Part shown: positions 43,748 through 52,533 of the stretch, piece by piece
Numbering within the stretch: the stretch's first letter is position 1
How the letters are laid out: each line of letters opens with the position of its first letter
Source of the DNA: CALDTK01 sp965213735
Lineage (GTDB): Bacteria > Bacteroidota > Bacteroidia > Chitinophagales > Saprospiraceae
Direction of reading: 5' to 3'
Length of the DNA stretch: 64,000 nt
NCBI GenBank assembly: GCA_965213735.1
Contig: CBDCAB010000005.1
Location: 1,364,001-1,428,000 of the forward strand
Notes under the pieces: model-generated
Told to the model about the DNA's origin: nothing
The model's input: only the letters and a program-made list of their open reading frames with translations
The model's database searches: none
Made by a program: the position numbers and the translations under genes

Positions 43748-45220
43748 ATGAAAATTATCCTGCTCGTTGCCACCTTTTTTAGCCTTAGCCTCACTGCCCA
43801 AGCACGATGTGTAGCGGGAGATTGCCAGGATGGCATTGGTAAGGCCAAATTTTATAATGGAGACACGTATGCAGGTGCCTGGGCCGATGGTCTGATGCAT
43901 GGCGATGGCGTCTACACCTATAAGTCCGGCGCTGAATACCGCGGCTCCTTTCGCAATGGCAAGATTGATGGCAAAGGCACGGTTCGCTATCCCGATGGCG
44001 CCTATTATGTAGGGCAATGGCGCAACAATCGTAAGCATGGAGAGGGTCGGCTGGTTCGGCCTTCCGGCAAAACAGAAAGCGGCCGCTGGGCAGACGGAAA
44101 GCGTATAGCTACAGGGGTAGCAAGTACGGCTAATGCTCCTAGCATTCGGCCTGCTAAACCGACTTCACCAGCTGCAAACACGTCAGCCAACGGTATTCGT
44201 AACTGCAATACGCTGTTTTGCGCCGACGGATTTGGGCGCTACACCTACCGCGATGGGACCGTCTACGAAGGCGACTTTGAGGAAGGCAAGCCCGTCGGTG
44301 AAGGCACAGTGCGCTACACAAATGGCGATGTGTACACGGGTGGTTGGGATGAAAGTGCTCCCGACGGCAATGGTGCCTACGTGTTTGTCAATGGTCAGAG
44401 CGTGAGTGGCAAGTGGGCCAATGGCAAGCTGGTCCGCCGCACCTACTCAGAAACCGAGCGAATAGAAGTCGCGCATGATGCTGCTACCAACAAGCTTGCT
44501 GATGGAGTAGCCACCATGTATGCTGTGGTGGTAGGGATTGGCACCTACGATGCGATGCAAACGCTGCGGTTTACAGATGATGATGCCTACCAGATGTACG
44601 CTTTCCTGAAGAGTCCAGAGGGGGGTGCACTTGCCGACGATCAGGTGGAGATTTTGGTCGATGAGCGTGCTACTCGGGTCAATATAGAGCGTGCTTTAGC
44701 TCAAAAGTTAGGGCAGGCCGATGCCGATGATATTGTGGTATTCTATTATTCTGGGCATGGTGTGGATGGCTACTTCGTGCCAGTAGACTTTGATGGTGCT
44801 AATAATCTGTTGAGCCATCAGCGCGTCACCCAGTTGCTGGAGAGTTCGGCTGCCAAGCACAAGTTGGTGTTAGCTGATGCGTGTCATAGTGGTGGTTTGC
44901 TGGCGGCGCGGAGTTCTGCGTCCAGTTCGGCTCGTCTTTATGATGCTTTCGCCAAAACACGTGGGGGCACCGCCTTGATGCTATCGAGCCACAGTACGGA
45001 GGTGAGTCTTGAGGCGCAGAATCTCCGTTCAGGTGTGTTTTCGCATTACCTGCTGCGGGGCATGAAAGGCGAGGCTGATGCCAATGGCAATAAGGTGGTG
45101 ACGGTCAAAGAGCTTCACAATTACTTGTACGGGCGAGTCCGGTCTTACACAGGCAAGCGCCAAACCCCAGTACTCACTGGCACCTTTGATGAGGAGATGC
45201 CGGTGGCAACGTTGAGGTAG
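43748..45220 (+). CDS. Secreted MORN-repeat caspase-family peptidase
   Basis: 490 residues. A signal peptide (MKIILLVATFFSLSLTAQA) is followed by MORN repeats (GDTYAGAWADGLMHGDGVYT, then GAEYRGSFRNGKIDGKG and a second block at 150-225). From about residue 257 comes a caspase-fold domain (MYAVVVGIGTYDAMQTLRFT) with His337 in FYYSGHGVDG and Cys379 in LADACHSGG, the C14 dyad. MORN repeats often bind membranes or partners and may localise or gate the peptidase. The export signal is unusual for prokaryotic caspases in defence, which are mostly cytoplasmic. It has one exact 14-bp word (44945-44958) and a near copy of the 15-bp form (44059-44073). Confidence 0.88.
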   Translation: MKIILLVATFFSLSLTAQARCVAGDCQDGIGKAKFYNGDTYAGAWADGLMHGDGVYTYKSGAEYRGSFRNGKIDGKGTVRYPDGAYYVGQWRNNRKHGEGRLVRPSGKTESGRWADGKRIATGVASTANAPSIRPAKPTSPAANTSANGIRNCNTLFCADGFGRYTYRDGTVYEGDFEEGKPVGEGTVRYTNGDVYTGGWDESAPDGNGAYVFVNGQSVSGKWANGKLVRRTYSETERIEVAHDAATNKLADGVATMYAVVVGIGTYDAMQTLRFTDDDAYQMYAFLKSPEGGALADDQVEILVDERATRVNIERALAQKLGQADADDIVVFYYSGHGVDGYFVPVDFDGANNLLSHQRVTQLLESSAAKHKLVLADACHSGGLLAARSSASSSARLYDAFAKTRGGTALMLSSHSTEVSLEAQNLRSGVFSHYLLRGMKGEADANGNKVVTVKELHNYLYGRVRSYTGKRQTPVLTGTFDEEMPVATLR

Positions 45221-45228
45221 GGGGATGG

Positions 45229-45435
45229 AGGTTAGATCGCTTCGCTGCTGGAAGTTGGATCACTGCGCTGCTGGAGGTTAGATCGCTGCGCTGCTGGAGG
45301 TTAGATCGCTTCGCTGCTGGAAGTTGGATCGCTTCGCTGCTGGAGGTTAGATCGCTGCGCTGCTGGAGGTTAGATCGCTTCGCTGCTGGAGGTTAGATCG
45401 CTGCGCTGCTGGAGGTTAGATCGCTGCGCTGCTGG
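45229..45435. repeat. Nine tandem copies of a 23-bp unit
   Basis: The unit AGGTTAGATCGCTGCGCTGC plus TGG repeats nine times with T/G and A/G variants that are shuffled between copies, which points to repeated unequal exchange. It lies just downstream of the caspase gene and encodes nothing evident. Confidence 0.9.
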
Positions 45436-45533
45436 AGGTTGGAGGTTAATGCTCGGCTCTCACGGCGTCGTTAGTGGGCTGGTTAAGCCCACCATGTGCT
45501 CGGCCGGTTTGTTTTACCGGAGGTCAGACGGGT

Positions 45534-45569
45534 TGGCCTGACCACGACATCGTGGTCAGGCTGGATTTT
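45534..45569 (+). terminator. Hairpin element acting as probable terminator
   Basis: The CTGACCAC-GACATC-GTGGTCAG hairpin (45537-45560) with flanking GG/CC pairs is followed by CTGGATTTTT. It fits an intrinsic terminator on the plus strand, after the caspase gene. Another inverted pair (GTGGGC...GCCCAC) lies at about 45474-45494. Confidence 0.6.
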
Positions 45570-45731
45570 TCATAAGCGACGCGCGTACGAATGCGCTTCT
45601 TTGGTGGTTAATTCTGCCGACTCCCAGCATTGCATCAGGTCCGTCGGGTACTTGAGCATCTCCTAGGTTAGGTGCTGGGCGCTAGAACTGCCCAGCCCCC
45701 AGCACCCAGCACCTTCTAAAGATTATTTACG

Positions 45732-45739
45732 TACATTTG
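45732..45739 (+). promoter_or_regulatory. -7 element of the rpsF promoter
   Basis: TACATTTG, preceded by C-rich simple sequence and followed 42 bp later by the rpsF ATG. The same GTACATTTGCG word appears before the tRNA (39171) and upstream of the rRNA operon (57436). Confidence 0.55.
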
Positions 45740-45781
45740 CGCCCGCTTCAAAGGAGGCGATTCACCAACCACTTACTTTTT

Positions 45782-46639
45782 ATGACTCAATACGAAGTCA
45801 CGTTCATTGTCGATCCGGTGCTGTCGGGCGATGAATCGAAGTCGACAGCGCAGACTTATCAAGACATGCTCACCGAGAAAGGTGGCAGCATTGTCAACGT
45901 TGATAACATCGGTCTTCGCTCCCTCGCTTACCCCATCAACAAGCGCACCACCGGCGTCTACTACTGCGTCGAATTTCAAAGTCCTGGCACCGTGGTCGAC
46001 GACCTCGAGTTGGCCTTGCGTCGTGATGAGCGCATTATGCGCTTCCTCACCGTCAAGCTCGACAAATACGGGATCAAGTACAACGACGACAAGCGCAACG
46101 GACGCCTCAATCGCCGTGAAGCCAAAGTCGTGGAAGAAATTCAAGAGGAGGTTGCCAACGAAGACCTCATCCGCGCTACCGGCCCAGTACCTGCGAAGTC
46201 AGCCAATATCCCTCCTAAGCCCGTACGCGAAGCTCCCCAGCCTGTACCTACTGCTGAAACGATTCCCCAGCCTCGTCCTATCGAAGCAGTCGAAATCAAT
46301 ACCGGTACTGGCGATGATATCGTGAGCGACAAAGGCAATCCTGCTGTACTCGCCGAACCTGCTATCCTCGACGACAACGTACAGGAAGACCTTACACGCG
46401 TTGAAGGTATTGGTCCAAAAATCAACGAGCTGCTGCAAAACGCTGGCATCAACACCTTCGAGCAACTCGCTAAGGCCGATCCAGAAGAAGTCAAGGAAGT
46501 GCTCAACCTCGCCGGCGGCACCTACAAAACCAAGGATAATACTACTTGGGCCCAACAAGCCCAACTCGTCGTCGACGGTAAGGACGATGAACTCAAGGAA
46601 CTTCAGAGCAACCTCAAAGGTGGTAAAGAAGTAGCCTAA
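45782..46639 (+). CDS. rpsF: Ribosomal protein bS6 with C-terminal helix-hairpin-helix extension
   Basis: 285 residues from ATG 45782 (MTQYEVTFIVDPVLSGDE). Residues ~1-105 are bS6 (YEVTFIVDP, GLRSLAYPINKRTTGVYYCV, ERIMRFLTVKLDKY). A Pro-rich acidic linker and a helix-hairpin-helix-like domain at about 200-280 (LTRVEGIGPKINELLQNAGI) follow. Canonical S6 has only ~100-130 residues, so this is an unusual fusion. The domain could bind nucleic acid. It is the first gene of rpsF-rpsR-rplI; S6 and S18 bind together to the 30S platform. Confidence 0.93.
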   Translation: MTQYEVTFIVDPVLSGDESKSTAQTYQDMLTEKGGSIVNVDNIGLRSLAYPINKRTTGVYYCVEFQSPGTVVDDLELALRRDERIMRFLTVKLDKYGIKYNDDKRNGRLNRREAKVVEEIQEEVANEDLIRATGPVPAKSANIPPKPVREAPQPVPTAETIPQPRPIEAVEINTGTGDDIVSDKGNPAVLAEPAILDDNVQEDLTRVEGIGPKINELLQNAGINTFEQLAKADPEEVKEVLNLAGGTYKTKDNTTWAQQAQLVVDGKDDELKELQSNLKGGKEVA

Positions 46640-46671
46640 AGCCCCGTCCTTCACCTCAACCATCAACCATC

Positions 46672-46938
46672 ATGGCATCACGCGACGATATCAAGTTCTT
46701 GTCCAACCCCAAGATTGGACGCAAGCGCAAGAAATACTGCCGATTCACGAAGTACGACATCAAGTACCTCGATTATAAGGATCCAGATTTTTTGGCTCAA
46801 TTTCTTAATGAGCAAGGGAAGATTCTCCCGCGCCGCATCACTGGCAACAGCCTCAAGTGGCAGCGTCGGGTTTCCACTGCAATTAAGCGCGCACGTCAGC
46901 TCGCTTACCTTCCGTTCGTAACCGACCAGTTCAAATAG
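46672..46938 (+). CDS. rpsR: Ribosomal protein bS18
   Basis: 88 residues. YCRFTKYDIKYLDYKDPDFL and GKILPRRITGNSLKWQRRVS are typical bS18 motifs; the basic C-terminal AIKRARQLAYLPFV segment contacts 16S rRNA and S6. It is 32 bp after rpsF and 27 bp before rplI. Confidence 0.97.
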   Translation: MASRDDIKFLSNPKIGRKRKKYCRFTKYDIKYLDYKDPDFLAQFLNEQGKILPRRITGNSLKWQRRVSTAIKRARQLAYLPFVTDQFK

Positions 46939-46965
46939 GATTCACCCTCCTGCAAATTCTACATC

Positions 46966-47412
46966 ATGGACATTATACTCCTGGAGAACATCAACAAGGT
47001 GGGTGATAAGCACGAAGTCGTTAGCGTCAAAGATGGCTTTGCGCGCAACTTCCTCATCCCGAACGGCAAGGCACTCATTGCCAATGCCTCCAACCGCAAG
47101 CGCCTCGAGCACCTGCGTTCACTCGATGAGGCCCGCGAGGGCGCGCGCCTTAGCGAGTACCAAGCGATGCGCGAAAAGCTCGAAGGCAAGAAGTTGAGCA
47201 TTCCAATGAAAGCTGGTGCCAACGGCAAGATCTTCGGGTCTGTTACCAGCGTACAAATCGCTCAAGCCCTACGCGAGCAGTTCGAAATCGACCTCGAGCG
47301 CCGCAAGATCGAGGTGCCTGAGGAGGTCAAGAACCTTGGCGTTTACGAAGCTACCCTCAACCTGCACAAGGAGGTGACTACCAAGATTGAGTTCGAGGTA
47401 GTGGAGGACTAG
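46966..47412 (+). CDS. rplI: Ribosomal protein bL9
   Basis: 148 residues. MDIILLENINKVGDKHEVVS and VKDGFARNFLIPNGKALIAN form the N-terminal domain; the long helix and the C-terminal domain (IFGSVTSVQIAQAL) are complete. bL9 binds 23S rRNA near the L1 stalk. It is the last gene of the operon, with a hairpin 50 bp downstream. Confidence 0.97.
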   Translation: MDIILLENINKVGDKHEVVSVKDGFARNFLIPNGKALIANASNRKRLEHLRSLDEAREGARLSEYQAMREKLEGKKLSIPMKAGANGKIFGSVTSVQIAQALREQFEIDLERRKIEVPEEVKNLGVYEATLNLHKEVTTKIEFEVVED

Positions 47413-47465
47413 CGAGCTTTCTCGCTTACGGCTCGCCAATATGAGGCGGTTCAACATACACTACG

Positions 47466-47498
47466 GCCCCATCAGTCTAAGGATTGGTGGGGCTGTTT
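47466..47498 (+). terminator. Probable terminator of rpsF-rpsR-rplI
   Basis: Six-base stem GCCCCA/TGGGGC around a 16-base loop, followed by TGTTT. The stem is short and the T-run weak, so it may be only moderately efficient. Confidence 0.45.
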
Positions 47499-47530
47499 CA
47501 TGTTAATTGCCAAGTGGCTAAATTGCAGGC

Positions 47531-47734
47531 ATGCAGCTCGTATTCCGCACCAAAGCAGAAGCCAAAAAAGAACAAGAAGAAGCTTTCCTTCGCTTGAGTG
47601 GTGAGGAACGGCTGAAAGTCTTCTTTGCACTTTCTCGAAAGATTATGCGTGAGTATCCAAGTTCGGTTGAGCGGTCTTATGGAGACAACCTGGTGTTAGA
47701 GCTGCCAAAGAAGCAAGACGTCCAAAATCGATGA
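47531..47734 (+). CDS. Small antitoxin-like partner of the nucleotidyltransferase
   Basis: 67 residues, highly charged: FRTKAEAKKEQEEAFLRLSG and LPKKQDVQNR. Its TGA overlaps the ATG of the nucleotidyltransferase (ATGATG at 47731), typical of toxin-antitoxin pairs. No DNA-binding motif is clear. The antitoxin role is inference from size, coupling and neighbour. Confidence 0.6.
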   Translation: MQLVFRTKAEAKKEQEEAFLRLSGEERLKVFFALSRKIMREYPSSVERSYGDNLVLELPKKQDVQNR

Positions 47735-48204
47735 TGGACTGGGATAGTCAGGTGAGAGGTTTTATCCGAGCTGCTAATGAGCATGGGGTGCGAATGATAA
47801 TGGTCGGTGGCGGTGCGGTTAACTGGCACGGCTATAAACGGCATTCATCAGATGTTGATTTTTGGCTAGATATGTGTCCAGGCAATCTTAAGAACCTTGG
47901 AAACGCTCTTCGTGACATTGGATTAGAGCTGGATGAGTTTCCTGCTTCAGTGCTTGAGGGATTTCAGAATATCTCTCTTAAGTTTTCTCCAACTGATTTG
48001 GACGTTGAGCTTATCACTAGATTTTCAGTAAATAAGGCCTATCAAGAGGCTTATGCAAACTCAATTTTCGTCCAACCAGGTGATGACCCTCTTGTCTACT
48101 GGAGAGTACTTGCCTATGAAGATTTGATCGTTAGTAAAGAAAAGGCAGGGCGGCCGAAGGATGTACTGGATATCCTAGAATTGAAGAGGATCCAGGGGAG
48201 GTAA
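47731..48204 (+). CDS. Nucleotidyltransferase-fold protein (MNT/AbiEii-like)
   Basis: 157 residues. MIMVGGGAVNWHGYKRHSSD then VDFWL gives the GG...D41-x-D43 signature of the pol-beta nucleotidyltransferase fold. A C-terminal EDLIVSKEKAGRPKDVLDIL segment follows, as in AbiEii and DUF6036-type proteins. Such toxins add nucleotides to tRNA or AMP to proteins; which applies here is unknown. It is coupled to the 67-residue gene ahead of it. Confidence 0.75.
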   Translation: MMDWDSQVRGFIRAANEHGVRMIMVGGGAVNWHGYKRHSSDVDFWLDMCPGNLKNLGNALRDIGLELDEFPASVLEGFQNISLKFSPTDLDVELITRFSVNKAYQEAYANSIFVQPGDDPLVYWRVLAYEDLIVSKEKAGRPKDVLDILELKRIQGR

Positions 48205-48331
48205 CGGCTGGTTGTGCTAGTGGTGTACACATAATAGTCGACCCTTGCATGCGCGGCAGGCAAAGCCCACCCAAACTATGTGAACCGTACTTGAGGTGGA
48301 TGCTGAGCGTGGATCGACTTGAATTCCGCCC

Positions 48332-49240
48332 TTACTTCTTCTTTAGCCGAGCAACATCCTGATCTGATAGCCCCCATAGCTCTTTGGCCTGTTCTGCTGA
48401 CATACCACGGGCGAGCGCTCGCCGTATACCTTCCTCAAGGCCTTCTTGCCGGCCTTCTTGTCGGCCTTCTTGTCGTCCCTTTTTTAGTCCCTTTTTTAGT
48501 CCCTTTTTTAGTCCCTTTTCTTCACCTTGCATTTTTCCGTAGATATATTGTTGCAACACCTGCCCGCGCAAGTCAGCATCTTCGCGAAATGCACGTTCCC
48601 ACTTAGCGCGCTCGGCATCTGTCATGCCGGCTACTTCAGCGACTTGAAAGGCTTTCTTTAGGTCCTCCTCCGTCACCCAATCAGGTATGCCATCGAGGGC
48701 CGGCATGTGGCGAATAGCCTCCGCCCACTGCTCTAAAGCACTCAACTTGCTCTGCTCGTCAATCATCGGCATCTTTGTCAGCTCGAGAAAATATAACTGT
48801 AAGATAGGAGAGAACAGTGCTCCTTGCTCATCCCTTAACGTGAAATGGTGCAAGTAGCCATTGTAGTTGCCCGGAAGTTCGTAGTCGACGATCGCAACGA
48901 GATAAACCGGAGACAACTCGTACGCTGGCGCACCCCGCTTCACCTGATCCTCGAAGCCTCGCATTGCGTAGTACAGCGAGCGCTCTTTGAAGTAAGGCTG
49001 AGGCAAGCGCTGAAATTCCACGATAATCTGCCGCCCATCTTCAGTACGGCAACGCAAGTCATAGATCACCACACGGCCCGCAGCTCCATGCCCGATCACC
49101 TCCGTATTGAGGTATTCCAAGCGAGATATGCGATCTGGCGGGGGAAGTATGGTGTTGAGGAAGCTGACAAGGAGTTCCTCATGCCCGAAAATCCGCTTAA
49201 AACCAAAGTCGGTTTTCGGATCGATGTAGCGGGTAGGCAT
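48332..49240 (-). CDS. Rpn/PDDEXK_2 nuclease, array copy 1
   Basis: 302 residues. N-terminus RYIDPKTDFGFKRIFGHEEL; PD-(D/E)XK core with D61 (VVIYDLRCRT) and E75-x-Q77 (IIVEFQRLPQP); then helices and a C-terminal tail of four-residue repeats (KKGL, RQEG) before GMSAEQAKELWGLSDQ. The family is annotated as recombination-promoting nuclease or putative transposase. In E. coli Rpn proteins the C-terminal part can be made separately as an inhibitor; whether that happens here is unknown. The tail ends DQDVARLKKK (type A). Confidence 0.88.
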   Translation of the reverse strand: MPTRYIDPKTDFGFKRIFGHEELLVSFLNTILPPPDRISRLEYLNTEVIGHGAAGRVVIYDLRCRTEDGRQIIVEFQRLPQPYFKERSLYYAMRGFEDQVKRGAPAYELSPVYLVAIVDYELPGNYNGYLHHFTLRDEQGALFSPILQLYFLELTKMPMIDEQSKLSALEQWAEAIRHMPALDGIPDWVTEEDLKKAFQVAEVAGMTDAERAKWERAFREDADLRGQVLQQYIYGKMQGEEKGLKKGLKKGLKKGRQEGRQEGRQEGLEEGIRRALARGMSAEQAKELWGLSDQDVARLKKK

Positions 49241-49747
49241 GGTGGGTAGAGATAGGTTCAGACGAATGTAAACAAATTGTTTTACCTGCGCTCTATCTGA
49301 GCCACAAAATTTGCCGAGTTAAGAGCACGATAACCTTCAGCAGCAGCCGAGCTTGTAGATAAATTCTTGTCCATGGAATCCTGCTGCTCTTCATGCCTCT
49401 AGTTTGGAGGCGTGTGCGGGCAGAAAATATCCTGATGAACATCGCGGCTATAGTCCCTTTTAAGCTTACATCAGGATAACTAAGACCTTCGTGTGGTGCA
49501 AGTAACAGTTTAATCATCAATCAATTTTATTGGCTCCGAAATCAGACTTAAATTTTTTTTCCGTATTGTAGACATTATATCAGGAGTATCCTACGGTTAC
49601 CAGGAAGCGTGTCTTTATTTTACCGCATGGACTCCATAGATTATCCAGGAGCTCGGTAACTGCGCTACTGCCTTAATTCCTTTCAGCATAAGCCGTCTAG
49701 TTCGACTCGCACAGTAACCAAGTTGGGAATGGCCAAATAGCTCAACG

Positions 49748-50656
49748 CTATTTCCCGTCAAGTCTAGCAATATCCTCATCTGACAGCCCCCAAAATTGTT
49801 TGGCCTGTTCTGCTGACATACCACGGGCGAGCGCTCGCCGTATACCTTCCTCAAGGCCTTCTTGTCGGCCTACTTGTTGACCTTCTTGGCGGCCTTCTTC
49901 TCGTCCCTTTTTTAGTCCCTTTTTTAGCCCCTTTTCTTCACCTTGCATTTTTCCGTAGATATATTGCTGCAACACCTGCCCGCGCAAGTCAGCGTCTTCG
50001 CGAAATGCACCTTCCCACTTAGCGCGCTCGGCATCTGTCATGCCGGCTACTTCAGCGACTTGGAAGGCTTTCTTTAGATCCTCCTCCGTCACCCAATCAG
50101 GTATACCATCGAGGGCCGGCATGTGGCGAATAGCCTCCGCCCACTGCTCCAAAGCACTCAACTTGGTCTGCTCGTCAATCATCGGCATCTTTGTCAGCTC
50201 GAGAAAATATAACTGTAAGATAGGAGAGAACAGTGCTCCTTGCTCATCCCTTAACGTGAAGTGGTGCAAGTAGCCATTGTAGTTGCCCGGAAGTTCGTAG
50301 TCGACGATAGCAACGAGATAAACCGGAGACAACTCGTACGCTGGCGCACCCCGCTTCACCTGATCCTCGAAGCCTCGCATCGCGTAGTACAGCGAACGCT
50401 CTTTGAAGTAAGGCTGAGGCAAGCGCTGAAATTCCACGATAATCTGCCGCCCATCTTCGGTACGACACCGCAAGTCATAGATGACCACACGGCCCGCAGC
50501 TCCATGCCCGATCACCTCCGTATTGAGGTATTCCAAGCGAGATATGCGATCTGGCGGGGGAAGTATGGTGTTGAGGAAGCTGACAAGGAGTTCCTCATGC
50601 CCGAAAATCCGCTTAAAACCAAAGTCAGTTTTCGGATCGATGTAACGGTTAGGCAT
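49748..50656 (-). CDS. Rpn/PDDEXK_2 nuclease, array copy 2
   Basis: 302 residues, starting MPNRYIDPKTDFGF rather than MPTRY. The catalytic core is the same as in copy 1. The repeat tail differs (KKGREEGRQEGQQVGRQEG), and the end is DEDIARLDGK (type B). The downstream flank CCAAATAGCTCAACGC is shared with copies 4 and 5. Confidence 0.88.
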   Translation of the reverse strand: MPNRYIDPKTDFGFKRIFGHEELLVSFLNTILPPPDRISRLEYLNTEVIGHGAAGRVVIYDLRCRTEDGRQIIVEFQRLPQPYFKERSLYYAMRGFEDQVKRGAPAYELSPVYLVAIVDYELPGNYNGYLHHFTLRDEQGALFSPILQLYFLELTKMPMIDEQTKLSALEQWAEAIRHMPALDGIPDWVTEEDLKKAFQVAEVAGMTDAERAKWEGAFREDADLRGQVLQQYIYGKMQGEEKGLKKGLKKGREEGRQEGQQVGRQEGLEEGIRRALARGMSAEQAKQFWGLSDEDIARLDGK

Positions 50657-51164
50657 GGTGGGTAGAGATAGGTTCAGACGAGTATAAACAAATTGTTTTA
50701 TCTACGTTCTATCTGAGCCACAAAATTTGCCGAGTTAAGAGCACGATAACCTTCAGCAGCAGCCGAGCTTGTAGTTAAATCCTTGTGTATGGAATCCTGC
50801 TGCTCTTCATGCCTCTAGTTTGGAGGCGTGTGCGGGCAGAAAATATCCTGATGAACCTCGGGGCTATTGTCCCTGTTAGGCTCACATCAGAATGACAAAG
50901 ACCTTCGTGTCGTGCAAGTAACCGAAAAGAACATCACAACTGATCAGTTCCATTGGCTCGAATTAAAATAAAAGACTTCTTTACGCCCCACTGTGGTCAC
51001 AAACTCAAATTCATACCCTCTTTACCAGGGGTTGAGACATTAGTTTCTTGGATCGGCGCATTAGATTATCAAGAAGCTCGGTAATTGCGCTACTTCTCTC
51101 GCGTCTGTAACAGCGGAAGCCGGAATTTGTATCCCGCACAGGCCAATTAGCTTTGCTTTCTACG

Positions 51165-52025
51165 CTACTCTTCCTTTAGCCGAGCAACATCCTGATCTGA
51201 TAGCCCCCAAATCTGCTTAGCCTGCTCTGCTGACATACCACGGGCGAGCGCTCGCCGTATACCCTCCTCAAGGCCTTCTTCTCGTCCCTTTTTTAGTCCC
51301 TTTTCTTCACCTTGCAGTTTTCCGTAGATATATTGCTGCAACACCTGCCCGCGCAAGTCAGCGTCTTCGCGAAATGCACGTTCCCACTTAGCGCGCTCGG
51401 CATCTGTCATGCCTGCTACTTCAGCGACTTGAAAGGCTTTCTTTAGATCCTCCTCTGTCACCCAATCAGGTATGCCATCGAGGGCCGGCATGTGACGAAT
51501 AGCCTCCGCCCACTGCTCTAAAGCACTCAACTTGGTTTGCTCGTCAATCATTGGCATCTTTGTCAGCTCGAGAAAATATAACTGTAAGATAGGAGAGAAC
51601 AGTGCTCCTTGCTCATCCCTTAACGTGAAGTGGTGCAAGTAGCCATTGTAGTTGCCTGGAAGTTCGTAGTCGACGATCGCAACGAGATAAACCGAAGACA
51701 ACTCGTATGCTGGCGCACCCCGCTTCACCTGATCCTCGAAGCCTCGCATCGCGTAGTACAGCGAACGCTCTTTGAAGTAAGGCTGAGGCAAGCGCTGAAA
51801 TTCCACGATAATCTGCCGCCCATCTTCAGTACGACACCGCAGATCATAGATCACCACACGCCCAGCAGCCCCATGCCCGATCACCTCCGTATTGAGGTAT
51901 TCCAAGCGAGATATGCTATCTGGCGGGGGAAGTATGGTGTTGAGGAAGCTGACAAGGAGTTCCTCATGCCCGAATATTCGCTTGAAGCCAAAGTCAGTTT
52001 TCGGATCGATGTAGCGGGTAGGCAT
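51165..52025 (-). CDS. Rpn/PDDEXK_2 nuclease, array copy 3
   Basis: 286 residues, the shortest copy: only two KKG/EEG repeat pairs remain in the tail, and Leu replaces the Met in GKLQGEEKG. The core is intact with small changes (DSISR for DRISR, ELSSVYL for ELSPVYL). The end is DQDVARLKEE (type A). Confidence 0.88.
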   Translation of the reverse strand: MPTRYIDPKTDFGFKRIFGHEELLVSFLNTILPPPDSISRLEYLNTEVIGHGAAGRVVIYDLRCRTEDGRQIIVEFQRLPQPYFKERSLYYAMRGFEDQVKRGAPAYELSSVYLVAIVDYELPGNYNGYLHHFTLRDEQGALFSPILQLYFLELTKMPMIDEQTKLSALEQWAEAIRHMPALDGIPDWVTEEDLKKAFQVAEVAGMTDAERAKWERAFREDADLRGQVLQQYIYGKLQGEEKGLKKGREEGLEEGIRRALARGMSAEQAKQIWGLSDQDVARLKEE

Positions 52026-52533
52026 GGTGGGAAGAGTAAGGTCCCGGCGAATGTAAACAAATTGTTTTACCTCCGCTCTATCTGAGCCACAAAATTTGCC
52101 GAGTTAAGAGCACGATAACCTTCAGCAGCAGCCGAGCTTGTAATTAAATCCTTGTGTATGGAATCCTGCTGCTCTTCATGCCTCTAGTGTGGAGGCGTGT
52201 ACGGGCAGAAAATATCCTGATGAACCTCGGGGCTAATGTCCCTGTTAGGCTCACATCAGAATGACCAAGAGCTTTGTGTCGTGCGAGTAACAGATTGATC
52301 ATCGATCAATTTTATTGGTTCCAAAATTAGACTGAAAATTTTTCTATTCCGTATTGTAGACATTATATCAAGAGTATCCCACGGTTACCAGGAACGTGTC
52401 TTTATTTTACCGCATGGACTTCATAGATTATCCAGGAGCTCGATAACTGCGTTACTGCCTAATTTCTTTCAGCATAAGCCGTCTAGTTCGACTCGCACAG
52501 TGAGGAAGTTGGGAATGGCCAAATAGCTCAACG

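Larger units (their letters stand above)
14976..44073. repeat. Dispersed 15-bp word GCCTTTCGGCAAAAC (5 sites)
   Basis: Exact at 14976-14990, 18191-18205 (plus orientation), 22387-22401 and 29579-29593 (reverse). One mismatch at 44059-44073. The sites lie in mod, pVip, DUF4391, M16 and caspase genes. It shares GTTTTG-S-CGAAAG with the 14-bp word, so the two may be variants of one element. Confidence 0.75.
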
